Origin: Musa acuminata AAA Group | Taxonomy: Eukaryota > Streptophyta > Magnoliopsida > Zingiberales > Musaceae | Direction of reading: 5' to 3' | Length of the DNA stretch: 64,000 bases | Assembly: GCF_036884655.1 (NCBI RefSeq) | Contig: NC_088356.1 | Span: 15,831,001-15,895,000, forward strand | Part shown: piece by piece, positions 1 to 10,480 of the stretch | Position numbering within the stretch: the first letter of the stretch is position 1 | How the letters are laid out: every line of letters begins with the position of its first letter | Program-made: the position numbers and the translations under genes | The notes under the pieces: model-generated | What the model was told of the DNA's origin: nothing | The model's database searches: none | Seen by the model: the letters and a program-made list of their open reading frames with translations, nothing else

Positions 1-759
1 ATTAAGATTTAGTGTTCGAAGTTCAAGTTCATCATTGTCCTCATCACTTGAGTCATCGCTCAAGTGGTATTCATTTGTCCGGAGTTCCAAATCCTTCCTG
101 TTCTTTGGAAGGTGATTTTGTTCATCATGTTCATCATGTGCATTGTGCACCATTTCATATGTCATCAATGAACCAATTAGTTCTTCAAGTGGTAAGTTGT
201 TTAGGTTTTTAGCTTCTTGTATTGCAGTTACTTTTGAAACCCACTTCTTAGAAAGAGAACGCAAAATCTTGTTTACGAGTTCAAAATCCGAAAAACATTT
301 TCCAAGAGCTCTTAAACTATTGACGACATCCGTGAAACGGGAGTACATGTCGCCTATAGTCTCGCTTGGTTGCATTCGAAAAAGCTCAAAATCATGCAAT
401 AAAATGTTAACTTTCGAGTCTTTGACTCTACTAGTTCCCTCGTGCGTGATTTCAAGTGTTCGCCAAATGTCAAAAGCCGTTTTGCACGTAGAAATCCGAT
501 TGAACTCATTTTTGTCCAAAGCGTAAAATAAGGCATTCATAGCCTTTGCGTTTAAAGAAAAATACTTCTTCTCCAAATCCGACCATTCGTTCATTGGTTT
601 AGAGGGAAGTTGAAAATCGTTTTCAATGATATTCTATAAATCCAAATTCATAGAAATCAAGAAAACTCTCATTCGAGTTTTCCAATAAGTGTAGTCCAAT
701 CCGTTAAACAACGGTGGACGAAAGACCGATAAGCCCTCTTGAAAGCCATGAAGAGCCAT
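1..759 (-). pseudogene. gag: Gag fragment of copia element I (runs off the left edge)
   Basis: On the minus strand an ATG at 759 opens a Ty1/copia Gag of the UBN2/retrotran_gag type. The reading matches the Gag of elements C and D in this window (FQEGLSV, YWKTRMRVF, LNAKAMNALF, PLEELIGSL). Gag would form the particle that packages element RNA. The frame is broken: a Trp codon in the LWNIVEN motif reads TAG near 637, and further shifts follow. The sequence at the left edge still matches the acidic ELEL...TLNLN part of the C Gag, so most of gag is present. Whether pol followed cannot be seen. It lies directly downstream of the I LTR and PBS. Confident as a copia gag remnant; not functional. Confidence 0.85.
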
Positions 760-795
760 TTCTCTCGGGTGTAAATCTGAAATGAGAAATACCGG

Positions 796-807
796 GCTCT
801 GACACAA
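796..807 (-). other. Degenerate primer binding site of element I
   Basis: The plus strand reads gctctgacacaa where intact copies in this window have gctctgatacca, complementary to the 3' end of initiator-Met tRNA. It sits two bases from the LTR edge at 810. Two changed bases suggest decay. Confidence 0.7.
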
Positions 808-809
808 AT

Positions 810-2912
810 TGTTAGGATCAAGAGCACTAAGAGGGGGGGGGGGGGGGGGGGGTTTGAATTAGTGCAGCGGAAATCTTTCACTATTAAAATCGAAAGCTGC
901 GTTCGTTTGATAAAAATGATTTCGATGTAAAAGCCGATTCTAAGATTACTTTAACTTAAGATTAAGCGAGATAACGTTAAAGTAAATCTACGAAGGCAGT
1001 TTGCAGTTTATGATGAAAATCAGAATGCAAGCGCAAACTGAAATGCGACGTTCGTACGATAAAACCGGTTTACGTCTAAATGCCGATTTTGAAGATACTG
1101 AACTTTGAGATACGTTTTATAAATGCGCAGAAGGCAGTTTGCAGTTATGATTGAAATCAAAAGTAAACGTAAACTGAAATGTAATGATCGTACGAAAAAG
1201 CCGATTTACGTCTAAACGCAGATTCGGAAAGCTCTGAACTTAGAAACTCGTTCGTAAAAGTGCATAAGGCAGTAGCTATTTAGGAGGTTTGCAGTAAAGA
1301 TAAAATGCTCAAAGTAAATGCAAACCGAGATTTAGCGTGGTTCGGTCAATCTTGACCTACTCCACTTTTGGCTTCCTCCACCGACGAGGTCACCGACGTC
1401 AACTAGAGGCCTTCGTTCAATAGGCGAAGGCCAACCACCCTTTTATAGTTTCACTCCTTTTGACGGGCTTAGGAGACAACCCTTACAGAAATTTTCTCTC
1501 CTCTCTTTACAACTCAAAAGTTTGAAGAACAGAGGGAGGAGAACTTTTGGCCTTTACAACAGTTTTGAGCTCTAAGAATCATAGAAAAAGATCAAGATTT
1601 CGAGTGTAAGTTGTACTCTTTCAGTACTGAATGGGTGGGGTATTTATAGGCCCCAACCCAGTTCAAATTTGGAGCTCAAAACTGTCAATTCCCGGAATTC
1701 TGGGATCAGGCGGTTGCCCCTCCTAACTAGGGCGGTTGCACCGCCTGGCAGAGCTCAAAGACTGAGCCTCTAGGCGGTGCCACCTCTGTCAAGGGCGGTT
1801 GCACCTCTCTGCCAGAGCTCGAAGACCGAGCTCAGGCGATTGCACCTCCTGACTGGGGCGGTTGCACCGCCAGCCAGAGCTCGAAGACCGAGCTCAGGCG
1901 GTGCTACCTCCTGTCAGGAGGGGTTGCACTGCCCAGTCTCGCTTGGAGACTGAGCCCAGGCGGTTGCACCTCCTGGCTGGGGCGGTTGCACCGCCCAGTC
2001 TCCTTGGGAGACTTAGCTCAGGCGGTGCTACCTCCTGGCTTGGGCGGTTGCACCTCCCACAGCAATCAGGGTCCGAATGGGTAGATCCATTCGGCCCAAT
2101 TTGGGTTTTTCAGGGGCCCAATTGCCCCAAGATTAAGCTAATGGGATCACCTCCCATTTCCAACTTAATCATTGTGCTAACTACGATAAATCCTAAGACA
2201 ATTTCTGCAGCTTGCTCCGGTGCGTCAATCGCTTCTTCCGGCGAGTTTCCGGCGAACTTCTGTCGATGATCCGATGAACCCTCGGTGATGCTCCTACGGA
2301 CTTCCGACAAACTCCTGGACTTGCGACGATCCACTTGGCGAGTTCCGACGAGCTTCTTTTGGCAAGCTTATGGACTTCTCGGATTTGTTCCCGCAGAACC
2401 TCCGACGACTGTCCGAACTTCCATCGAACTCTCGAACTCCCAACGTGATCATTGTCTTGACTCCGGCGCAACTCCTACTGCATGTGTTACTTTCATCGTA
2501 GTTAATCCTGCACGTGTAAACAAAACTTCGATCGAGACAATTAATCCTAAGCAATTAACCAAGTTGTCCGGTATGTCATTGGTCCCTCGACGCTTCGTCC
2601 GATTCTTCGGTGCATCGTCCTTTCCTGCGACCTATTGCCCAATCGGCCAGTTGGCTCCGTAACTCCGATATCCTTGGCACAATACCCGCTCTTCTTGGCC
2701 CGATGCCCGAGTCCACGGCCCGAAGCCTTCTGTCGATACGTCGACCGATCCACCGGCCCGACGTCCAATCTTCTGACATGTTCCTCCGACACAACATGAT
2801 TTTCCTGCTTAAATTGTCTCATCCTGATCGAGGCATCCTGCGTCACTCAAAACGCAGATTAAATCATAAACATATATCAATTTGTTTCATCATCAAAATA
2901 CGAGATTCAACA
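810..2912 (-). mobile_element. 5' LTR of copia element I (about 2.1 kb)
   Basis: Bounded by TGTTAGG at 810 and GATTCAACA ending at 2912, the inverted form of the family's TG...CA ends. It has the family order read on the minus strand: U3, a GC-palindrome array (1719-2064), a TATA-like box (TATTTATA on plus, 1641-1648), a transcribed leader, then the poly-C stem-loop (poly-G on plus, 833-852) close to the PBS. It is closely similar to the LTRs of D and G. DNA to its right is host-like, so the insertion edge is at 2912/2913 with a putative TSD cctcg; the partner TSD is outside the window. Confidence 0.88.
1719..2064 (-). repeat. GC-palindrome array, LTR of I
   Basis: About ten degenerate copies of a 15-bp palindrome of the type GGCGGTTGCACCGCC, separated by conserved spacers such as agctcgaagaccgagctc that are themselves partly palindromic. 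It lies just upstream of the TATA-like box on the minus strand. Confidence 0.85.
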
Positions 2913-3795
2913 CCTCGGTCAACGTTCTGATCAATTCCGAGGTGTGTGACGTCATCTAGAGCAGCTGATATTGTCCTGAGACTGATTATCATTTGTACCC
3001 TTATCACCAAGGATAATGTTTCAGTCCAATTCCAATATATACATCTCAATCCAACCTACTTGTGGAAGGGCGAGCACCACATCTCCACCACATATGCATT
3101 AATCGAGCATCATAGCTCGAAATGGGCACCATAACGTCGTATCGTGCACATAATTGCTTGTACATTACAAACAAACGGTAGCGACATATCACTAATTTGT
3201 CAGCTCAATGTAGAGAGATGAGGAGTCAATTTTCCTCATGTAGTAGCATTCTCTCCGATGACTGTTCTCAGACACCAATTTGACCGGGCCACGAGCGGCA
3301 CCAACACGTGTGAGTTCAGCAACTAATTAGCACCACGTGCAGTGTCGCCACGTCGACACGCTCTTCGTCTTTATATAGCTAATAATCTCGGACAACCTCG
3401 TCCTTCGTCAATTGGCACGTGCACTTTAATATGTGGTTGCACTCACTACGATCTATAGAAAGTAGCTGGACTTAACGCGGTAAAGAAAGGTCTGTTCAAT
3501 CTATCAACGCTTACCCTTCAATGACAATCCTTCTACGTTTATACGATGGTCCGAGTGGGCTCCATCACTGAAATCCAATCAAAATGGCAGGGTAGCTCGC
3601 CGGTGAACGAGGGTCGCACAACGAATGATAAGATCTGGACCGTTGATTCCTTGTCAATACTTGCACAAAGCGAGTACTTAGTATAACTCTGAGAACCCAC
3701 AACGGAGCCTGCGCTGCACGCACGCGCTGGCGGAATCAAATCACCGTCTTCGGTTCCCATCCTTTTTAACCCTCATTCTGTACTCGTTCCTCGAG
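2913..3795 (+). promoter_or_regulatory. Host-like upstream region with a G-box cluster
   Basis: I see no retroelement match here. Four ACGT-core elements lie within about 120 bp: ACACGTGT (3304-3311), CACGTG (3334-3339), CCACGTCG (about 3349-3356) and GCACGTGC (3415-3422). A TATA-like TTATATA is at 3371-3377. G-boxes bind plant bZIP and bHLH factors, so light or ABA control is a reasonable inference. The TATA is about 420 bp from the ATG at 3796, which would give a long leader; a closer start site may exist. The left end (2913-2942) begins with a short inverted pair, cctcgg...ccgagg. Confidence 0.45.
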
Positions 3796-4269
3796 ATGGC
3801 GGCCAAGGCGGAGGACGCGCCGGCGCTCCCCGCTGCCGTTCCTGTCGACCCCTCGGATCCCGGCGCAGATCCGGCGTTGCGGCGCATCCTCGTTGACAAG
3901 GGGAGGGGGGAGGAGGAGGAGGAAGAAGAAGAAGAAGAGGACGGGACGGAGGAGACCAAGGAGAGAGAAGCCCGACCTCGAGAAGCGAAGCGGCGGCGGA
4001 CGTGCCCGGCGGCTCTGGAGACGACGTGCTCGTCTCTGGCGGCGAAGGAGGGGGAAGGCGACGAATCGAGCCGAGCGGGACGGGGGGAGTTCTCATTCTC
4101 GTTCGACACGAGGGGGCTCCCGCCGGTCGAGACGACGCCGAAGTTCGGGTTTTTCCGCTTCCCAGTGGCGGATCTGGGGCCGGGTGGGGCGGCGGAGGAG
4201 GAGAGGGCGGATTCGGGGGGAGCGGAAGAAGGGGAAGGTGTTGCGGATGAGGGCAAAATTGGGGATTAG
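3796..4269 (+). CDS. Candidate host gene: acidic low-complexity protein, 157 aa
   Basis: An ATG at 3796 opens a 157-codon frame ending in TAG at 4267-4269. It is GC-rich and CpG-rich, unlike the decayed elements around it, as expected of a kept monocot gene. The protein begins MAAKAEDAPALPAA. It has a run of ten Glu near residues 39-48, a basic patch (EAKRRRTCPAAL) near 64-74, a conserved-looking stretch around residues 105-125 (PPVETTPKFGFFRFP) and a Gly/Glu-rich tail. There is no signal peptide and no membrane segment. I do not recognise the family. The basic patch could be a nuclear localisation signal (inference). The start is the first ATG after the upstream region. Overlapping frames on both strands are also open because of GC bias, so the frame choice rests on composition, the poly-Glu pattern and the ATG context (gagATGGCGGCC, a good plant start). 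It may be one exon of a larger gene or a pseudogene. Confidence 0.55.
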   Translation: MAAKAEDAPALPAAVPVDPSDPGADPALRRILVDKGRGEEEEEEEEEEDGTEETKEREARPREAKRRRTCPAALETTCSSLAAKEGEGDESSRAGRGEFSFSFDTRGLPPVETTPKFGFFRFPVADLGPGGAAEEERADSGGAEEGEGVADEGKIGD

Positions 4270-4361
4270 AGAAGAATTTGATGACCGGTTTCTTTTTAGG
4301 CTTCTTTCGATCCATTTGGAGGTGATCTGTGCAAATTCCAATTTCGCCTCGCGCTCTCTTC

Positions 4362-4421
<60 letters not shown>

Positions 4422-4728
4422 CTCTCTTCTGGTTTCTGTTGTAAGCTGAATGAAGTGATGAATAAAGTGAATTATCCCTGTTTCGTTCAAGTGTTTCTAA
4501 TTGTTGTTGTTGGTTCCAGGTGGGCATAGATCAGATGTGTAGTTCTTGTCGACTGCGATGCTGATAGTTCGGGGATTAGCTCCGTGCTAAAGCAATGAGA
4601 TAAACTTTAACCATCTTTTTTCTTTCTTTTTTGATGTTGAAATAGTGCTTCATTACCAACAAAATATCGTTAAAGTACAGATAAGAAACTATAAAACAAT
4701 TAGTTTCTCAGCGGGAGTAGGCAGTGGT
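4270..4728 (+). other. 3' flank of the candidate host gene
   Basis: Non-coding. It holds the CT microsatellite at 4361-4413 and a possible small 3'-UTR intron with GTAAGC near 4441 and a T-rich tract ending TTCCAG near 4519. No polyadenylation signal stands out. From about 4600 it is plain AT-rich DNA with no recognisable feature. Confidence 0.3.
4361..4413 (+). repeat. (CT)n microsatellite
   Basis: An almost pure CT dinucleotide run of about 50 bp with one interruption (cttct), followed by a short CG run (4413-4420). CT runs are common in plant UTRs and fit the flank of a transcribed gene. Confidence 0.95.
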
Positions 4729-5083
4729 TGTTAGATATATTATTTAAATTTGATTAGGATTAATTAGAATTTGATTTTAATTGGGAGTTAATAATTGATT
4801 ACGAGTATGACGTTATTGGTTTAAGCCTGTAAATTGGGTTCATCGCATTGTATTCACAATAGCCCTAGCAGAAACAAAGAGAAGAGCAATGTCGTTGTCT
4901 GTTGCCTTCGCTGCCTAACAAAGAGGTGTTACTGAATATCTTGAAGTTTGTAAGAGGGTTACGTGAGTAATTTTTGTTCTCTCTAATTTTTCCTCCTCTA
5001 TACATGTGTGTTTTATTCTATCATTTTTTAGTTCAATCCAATTTAAAAAGATCTATCCTTATGCTCTATGGTATGAGCCATGG
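4729..5083 (+). mobile_element. Probable old copia LTR with PBS remnant
   Basis: A short LTR-like stretch starts TGTTAGATATAT at 4729 and ends near 5067. It is directly followed by tggtatgagccatgg (5069-5083). That matches the tRNA-Met PBS context common in plant copia elements, with a two-base deletion. The end of the LTR reads TA rather than CA. It is unrelated in sequence to the Sirevirus-like LTRs elsewhere in the window. No coding part follows. 5084-5243 holds nothing I recognise. Confidence 0.45.
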
Positions 5084-5243
5084 CTTTGCACCGCAGTCGA
5101 AATATTTAGGTTCGAGGTTGATGGGTAAGAATGACGTGATAAGTGAGTAGGTGTCACTTATAAACACACATGGTATTGTAATCAGTAGGTGGTGATCGAT
5201 TCGAGGGTTACCTGAATCATTGGATCCATGGAAGCGTGGAGTC

Positions 5244-5820
5244 GATTGTAATATGTCCAATCAATTGAAGATCCGAACCACCCAATCAATATGTTCAAAC
5301 ATGTCAAAGTTGGATCAGATGCTAAGTGTCCGACCAAGTAAGCTCACTTAGTCAGCTCACCTATGTGTTATGGGCGTTGGACGTGCTGAACAAGACGCTA
5401 CTCCAACGCTCGGGTCACAAGCCATTCCCCATTTTTCATCGATAATCTAAGAAATTACTATCATCCCCTAGGTGCGCTCCCAAAGAACTAAAGTTCTACT
5501 TACTTCGACTAGTCCAATAGTCTAACTTCTTCAAGCTTAAAGAGCATTGAATTGACTGTCAAAGGAGTTATGGTTAGGATCGCTCCTCCAACTTAGTTTT
5601 GTAGGAACTTAGTCTTGCAAGGAGTGATTTAGTAATCTAGTAATAATGTCCTTTGCGACTCTTACTATCACAAGAACTATCAATTGCTTGGGAGGACATT
5701 GGGATTTTCAAACCCCTTTGACATTAACTCAGCGGTGAAGGTGGGGACAGCGATGCGACAACAACTAGGCGCTTACTCGGACACACTTTTGCGATAGCCA
5801 TATTGTCACAGACTTAGTTT
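5244..5820 (+). repeat. Left arm of a large inverted repeat
   Basis: Its reverse complement matches 8003-8674. Shared stretches include gattgtaatatgtccaatca at the outer end and actcagcggtgaaggtggggac-like sequence near the inner end. The left arm lacks about 95 bp present in the right arm. It has no long ORF. The source repeat is unknown to me. Confidence 0.7.
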
Positions 5821-6309
5821 GAATTACACATGCTAAACTTGCTAGGACACACCTCTGCGATAGACATTAACTCAGTTGAAAAGCAAACATGCTAAACTTG
5901 CACATCTCTAAAACATGCTAGTTTGCACATTCTAAAATGATGCAAAACTTTACCTTACTAGCTTGCATTCTTCAAAATTTTCTAGTTGCATTTTTCTCCT
6001 TTTTGTTGATAACAAAGGAGAAGTTATGATGATGATATAAGATTATGAATAAAATACTCATGATATTATGATGATATATACAATGAGAAGTTATGATGAT
6101 CATATATAGTAGGATGTAATATACTTTGATTGATACCATGATAATTTGAAATATACATGAAGATTTAAAATGATGCATGCAATAATGTGAATCATGATTA
6201 AAATTACTTTGATTTGAATTCAAGGTTCATTTCAATATGACATATTGATAGGTGGAGTTTAGTTTAAACTTCATCATCAATTGGTTGTCATCATAAAAAA
6301 GAGAGAGAT
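5821..6309 (+). mobile_element. 3' noncoding end of copia element J
   Basis: AT-rich DNA with the signature of this family's 3' region: scattered gctagctt-like motifs, cctttttgttgataacaaaggagaag (an internal polypurine-type block near 5998-6023), and gacatattgataggtggagtt just before the LTR. A purine tract (aaaaaagagagagat) abuts the LTR at 6310. The coding part of J is absent. The join to the inverted-repeat arm is at about 5820. Confidence 0.65.
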
Positions 6310-7628
6310 TGTTGAATCTCAAATTTTGATGATGAAAACAATTGATGAAGTTAAGATCTAATCTGCATTTTGAGTGACGCAGGACTAACTTTGATTAAAA
6401 AGGGCAAATCAATTAAGGCAGGAGGAATAGGACATTGGGCCAGAGTGAAACATGTCAGGAGATTGGACATCAAGCTACAGAATCGATCGACATACCAGCA
6501 GAAGGACTTCATGCCATGAGTTCATTCATCAAGCTGAAGGATCAAACATTACGCCAAGAAGATCGGAAGTTGCGAGAGTTAACATACCAATTGGGCAATA
6601 TGCCAAAAGAAAGGATGATGCACCAAAGGATTGTAGGAAGTGTCGGATGAACTAATGACATATCGGACAAAATAGGATTTATGCTTGTAATCGTGTGTCT
6701 AGATCGAGTTAGTTTAGGTTTAACTGAATCGGTATTGGGGAGAAACAATGCCAACTCAATTATGGGCCAATTGGGCATGAATTAGGATTGAATTGGGCCT
6801 ATTGTTTAGCCCATTCAGTGTCTTGTAGCAAGGTCTGATGGTGACATCGCCCAAACACAATCTTCTAGATTGTGTCAGGTAGTACAAACTATGTCAGGCG
6901 GTGATACCACCCAGACATAGTCTTCAAGACTGTGTCAAGCGGTGGTACCACCAGACTGGGTGGTGGTACCACCTAGTGTTAGTATGTTAGGTGGTGGTAC
7001 TGCCCAGTGTTAGACTAGCAGGCGGTGGTACCGCCAGTTCCCTAAAAACTCGGGGATATGAATTTTGGCTCCAAGTTTTGAAGTCATTTAGGATCTATAA
7101 ATACCTCACAAATTCTTGCTTGTGATACACATGAAAATAGAGCAAAAAATCTATGATTCTAAGGTTGTAAACTCTTTTAAGTATAGAGTCTCTCCTTCAA
7201 GAGCTAAATGATAGCCCTATGGGAGGTGTGTGAGGAAACACTTATAAAAGATGGGTGTAAAGATTCTCTCCTGAACCCGTGAAAAGGAGAAAGAGTGTAA
7301 GAGTAGTTAATCTCCGTCCATTGGAAATAAGATCGATAATGGAAGCCGTTGGCCTCGAGTAAAGAGGAATTGAGAGTGGACGTTGGTCATGACGATCGAA
7401 TCACTATAAATCCAATGTACTCGGTTTGCATTTCTATTATGTTTTTCATTCTCATATTGCAAACTGATTTACTTACTTATTACTTTCTCTATGCTTACAA
7501 ATGCACTTTCAAGATAAACTCATCTTTCCAATACAAGCTTTATCAAATGATACTTTCGAATCGTTGAGTTTTTTTATGTAAGCACTAATTCATCCCCCCC
7601 CCCTCTTAGTACCGACTTGATCCTAATA
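6310..7628 (+). mobile_element. 3' LTR of copia element J (about 1.3 kb)
   Basis: Starts TGTTGAATCTC at 6310 and ends CCTAATA at 7628 (CA decayed to TA). It contains a palindrome array of the GGTGGTACCACC subtype (6890-7040), TATAAATA at 7096-7103, and the poly-C run near 7595-7603 flanked by GCACTAA and TTAGTAC. No PBS follows, which agrees with a 3' LTR. TSDs could not be identified. Confidence 0.8.
6890..7040 (+). repeat. GC-palindrome array, LTR of J
   Basis: Several copies of the GGCGGTGGTACCGCC/GGTGGTACCACC type, with spacers containing tcttcaagactgtgtc, ending about 55 bp before the TATA box. Confidence 0.8.
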
Positions 7629-8002
7629 GTTCATACGTTAACTTGATGGGAACTTGCCTTTGTGTCAGGAACCCAATGAGCAGTTGTTTGTAGATTTGCA
7701 ATTGTTCATTCTACCTTTTAAAGTCCTTGTTTCTTCTTCCTCTCTTTTCTCTCTTACACTAAAGGTGCTCACTAAATTGCTTGTAAAGCTTTCCTCTTCA
7801 CAAGACGTTAGGATTTGTCCATTGCTCATTTTTAATCTAATCAACTTTTTATTTTATAGGTCCTTCGGGACCTGTACAAGGTTGCAACTAGACTGACCCT
7901 TCCTTTGCGGACGCATATATCGTAAGGGCACTTCACGACTTAAGCAACTCTAGCTAAGTTCGTGACTTTGCCGCAAGAGTGTCTCATGACTTAGGCAATT
8001 CC
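7629..8002. other. Unassigned spacer between LTR J and the inverted-repeat arm
   Basis: No coding potential that I can support. It contains repeated phrases (cacttcacgacttaagcaac, gtctcatgacttaggcaat) suggesting an old repeat of unknown class. Confidence 0.4.
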
Positions 8003-8674
8003 AACTATGTCTGTGACAATATGGCTATCGCAGAGGTGTGTCTAAGTAAGCGCCTAGTAGTTGTCACATCATTGTCCCCACCTTCGTTGCTGAGTTAATG
8101 TCAAAGGGGTTTGAAAATCTCCATGTCCTCCCAAGCTATTGATAGTTCTTGTGATAGCAGGAGTCGGGAAGGACATCATTATTAGATTATAATGTTGCGT
8201 GACCAATCAACCTCTAAATCTGATAAGTTAAATTTTAGTTATTCAAAAATCGAATCCAACCATGGCCCTGTTTAGATGGTCTCCCTCCAAATTACTTCTT
8301 ACAAGACTGAATTCCTACAAAACTAAGTTGGAGGAGCGATTCTAACCATGACTCCTTTGATAGTCAATTTAATGCTCTTTAAGCTTGATGTAGTCAAACT
8401 ATTGGACTAGTCAAAGTAAGTAGAAGTTTAGTTCTTTGGGAGCGTACCTAGGGATCCTAGGTAGTTCTTAGATTATCGACGAAAAATGGGGAGTGGCTTA
8501 TGACCTGAGCGGTGGAGTGGCATCTTGTTCAGCACGTCCAATGCCTATAACACCTAGATGAGCTAATTAGGTGAGCTTACTTGGTTGGACACTTGGCATC
8601 TGATCCAACTTTGACATGTTTGAATATGTTGATTTGGTGGTTCGAATCTTCGATTGATTGGACATATTACAATC
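8003..8674 (-). repeat. Right arm of the large inverted repeat
   Basis: The inverted copy of 5244-5820, with an extra segment near 8215-8310. Its outer end runs into a truncated LTR of H at 8674/8675, inside the sequence gccgaaggat of that LTR. So the arm either inserted into or recombined with the H LTR. Confidence 0.7.
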
Positions 8675-8905
8675 CTTCGGCTTGATGCTTGAACTCATGG
8701 TATGAAATCCTTCTGCCGATACGTTGACTAATCCTCCGGCTCGACGTTCAATCTCCTTATATGTTTCACTTCGGCCCAACGTCCGATTCCTCCTACTTTA
8801 ATCAATTTACCTTTTCTGATTGAAGTTAATCCTTCGTCACTCAAAACATAGATTAGATCTTAACTTCATCAATTGATTTCATCATCAAAATTAGAGATTC
8901 AACAA
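8675..8905 (-). mobile_element. Truncated 3' LTR of copia element H
   Basis: Read on minus from 8905 it begins TGTTGAATCTC and follows the first ~230 bp of the H 5' LTR (19920-21487): same order of atgaagttaagatctaatc, ttaaagtaggag and gaaacat blocks. It then stops abruptly at the inverted-repeat arm. The TATA, palindromes and U5 are missing. Confidence 0.75.
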
Positions 8906-9194
8906 TCTCCTTCTTTTTGATGATGTCAACTAATTGATGATGGAGTTTAAACTAAACTTCCCTTATCAATATGCCATATTGAAATTAACATTGAATTCAA
9001 ATCAAAGTAATTTTAATTATAATTCACATCATTGCATGCATCATAAAATCATGAATATTGCATGCATCATTCCAAATTTTTATGTATATTTCAAATTATC
9101 ACGGTATCATAATATCAAAGTATATTACATCCTACCATGTATGATCATCATAACTTCTCATTGTATGCATCATCATAATATCTTGAGTATTTCA
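8906..9194 (-). mobile_element. 3' internal end of element H, left of the A insertion
   Basis: The polypurine-type tract (atctccttctttttgatgatg on plus) abuts the LTR. Beyond it lies the family's AT-rich 3' region. The sequence breaks at tttca/9195 and resumes after A at 17191, as shown by comparison with the equivalent stretch of J (6000-6090). This proves that A inserted into H. Confidence 0.75.
9190..9194 (+). repeat. Target site duplication, left of A
   Basis: TTTCA, identical to 17186-17190. Confidence 0.9.
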
Positions 9195-9728
9195 TGTTGA
9201 ATCTCGGATTTTGATGATAAAATCAATTGATGGGTTAATTGATCTAATCCATATTATTGAGTTAAGTGTGCAAGATTAACTACGATAACCAGAAAACATA
9301 AAGCAAGAATACCAGAGTCAAGTTCGATGGATGTTTAAGAGTCCGAAAAATCGTCGGAGATGCTACCAGAACCAACCGAGAAGAAATCAGGAACTTGTCG
9401 GAATTTTCAGAAGTTAGCTGAAGAGATCGTCGAAGGTTCGCGGAGATCACCGAGAAGGCTCGGCTACTCGTTGAAGTCATCACAAGATCGAGAACCTGCT
9501 GGGAGTCCGTCGGAAGAAATCCGAGGGCATATCGGAAGTCCGCCGGAAGTTCGTCGGAAAGCTCGCCGGAATAAGACTCGACATTTGTAGTTGAAAACTT
9601 GTTTGGTATGTTTTTAGTTATGTAGTTCACATGTAATTAGGATTAGGATTAAAAGATAATCCTATATCCTAGTTAGGGGCCAATTGGGCCCAAAATTAGA
9701 CTTGGTTTGGGCTGAACTTAAAGCCCAA

Positions 9729-9862
9729 CCTATGAACCGAAGGGTCTGGCGGTGGCACCGGCAGATTGGGTGGTGGCACCGCCCAGCACCCGAGAGCCAG
9801 GCGGTGGCACCGCCAGTACACTGTCAATGTCAAACACTGACAGGCGGTGGCACCGCCAGCAT
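9729..9862 (+). repeat. GC-palindrome array, 5' LTR of A
   Basis: About five copies of GGCGGTGGCACCGCC and close variants. It is shorter than the array in the partner LTR at 16435-16620. Confidence 0.9.
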
Positions 9863-9917
9863 CGGGAACCAAAGAGAATTCAAATTTTGGAGCCCAAATT
9901 TGAATCCTCTTGAGGCC

Positions 9918-9925
9918 TATAAATA
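9918..9925 (+). promoter_or_regulatory. TATA box of the A 5' LTR
   Basis: TATAAATA in the context ggccTATAAATAct, conserved at the same place in nearly every LTR of this group, about 55 bp after the palindrome array. Confidence 0.8.
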
Positions 9926-10379
9926 CTCCTCAATTCTCAACTGAGATTACAACTTTTTGAAAAGCAATTGATTGAGAGAAAGGTCTTAGAAAAGTCTTAG
10001 CAAGTTTTGTTTTCAATTTGCTAGAGTGTTCACCTCCTTCTTTCTTGCTGAAAATTTGTAAGAGTGTGAACTACTTGTAAAAGGTTGTAAGAGGGGTATT
10101 TGCCCTTCCTTTTCAAGAGATTTGCTAGTGGAAGGTGGGAGCCTCATTGAAGAGGGCCTCGCAAGTGGATGTAGGTCATTTGACCGAACCACTTTAAAAT
10201 CAGCGTGATCTCTGGTTTACATTTTCTTATTGCTATTTACATTACTGCAAACCTTCTTACATGCTTTATTTCCTCATTACCTTTGCTGCACACCTTTATG
10301 AACACACGTTCAAGTTAAGCTTTTCAAGTTCCATTTTTATCGTACGAAAGATTTGTCGAAACCAACGTTTTAATCCGCT

Positions 10380-10412
10380 GCACTAATTCACCCCCCCCCC
10401 CCCTCTTAGTGT
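10380..10412 (+). other. Poly-C-loop stem-loop near the U5 end of A
   Basis: GCACTAA at 10380-10386 can pair with TTAGTGT at 10406-10412 (one G-U in RNA). The loop holds a long C run. The same element is in every copia LTR end in the window. Confidence 0.7.
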
Positions 10413-10430
10413 CACTTCGATCCTAACAGT

Positions 10431-10442
10431 TGGTATCAGAGC
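10431..10442 (+). other. Primer binding site of A
   Basis: TGGTATCAGAGC, complementary to the 3' end of plant initiator-Met tRNA, two bases after the LTR. Confidence 0.95.
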
Positions 10443-10480
10443 TAGGCTCACTCTCATATTTGGTTTGATACCCAAGAGAG

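Larger units (their letters stand above)
9195..10428 (+). repeat. 5' LTR of A
   Basis: TGTTGAATCTC...CGATCCTAACA. U3 holds the palindrome array (9729-9862). TATAAATA is at 9918-9925. The U5 end has the stem-loop GCACTAA/TTAGTGT (10380-10412) with a poly-C run in the loop. Confidence 0.95.

Noticed and set aside
3741..4315. Minus-strand Ser/Pro-rich frames opposite the candidate host gene
   Set aside because: They are shadows of the GC-rich plus-strand frame. The Ser and Pro runs are the complement of the poly-Glu and Gly codons.
4093..4490. Arg/Glu-repeat frames over the CT microsatellite
   Set aside because: Translation of a dinucleotide repeat; no protein support.
9749..9862. CRISPR-like look of regularly spaced palindromic repeats
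   Set aside because: The genome is a plant's. Units are irregular, spacers are repeated rather than unique, and the arrays sit in LTRs before a TATA box.
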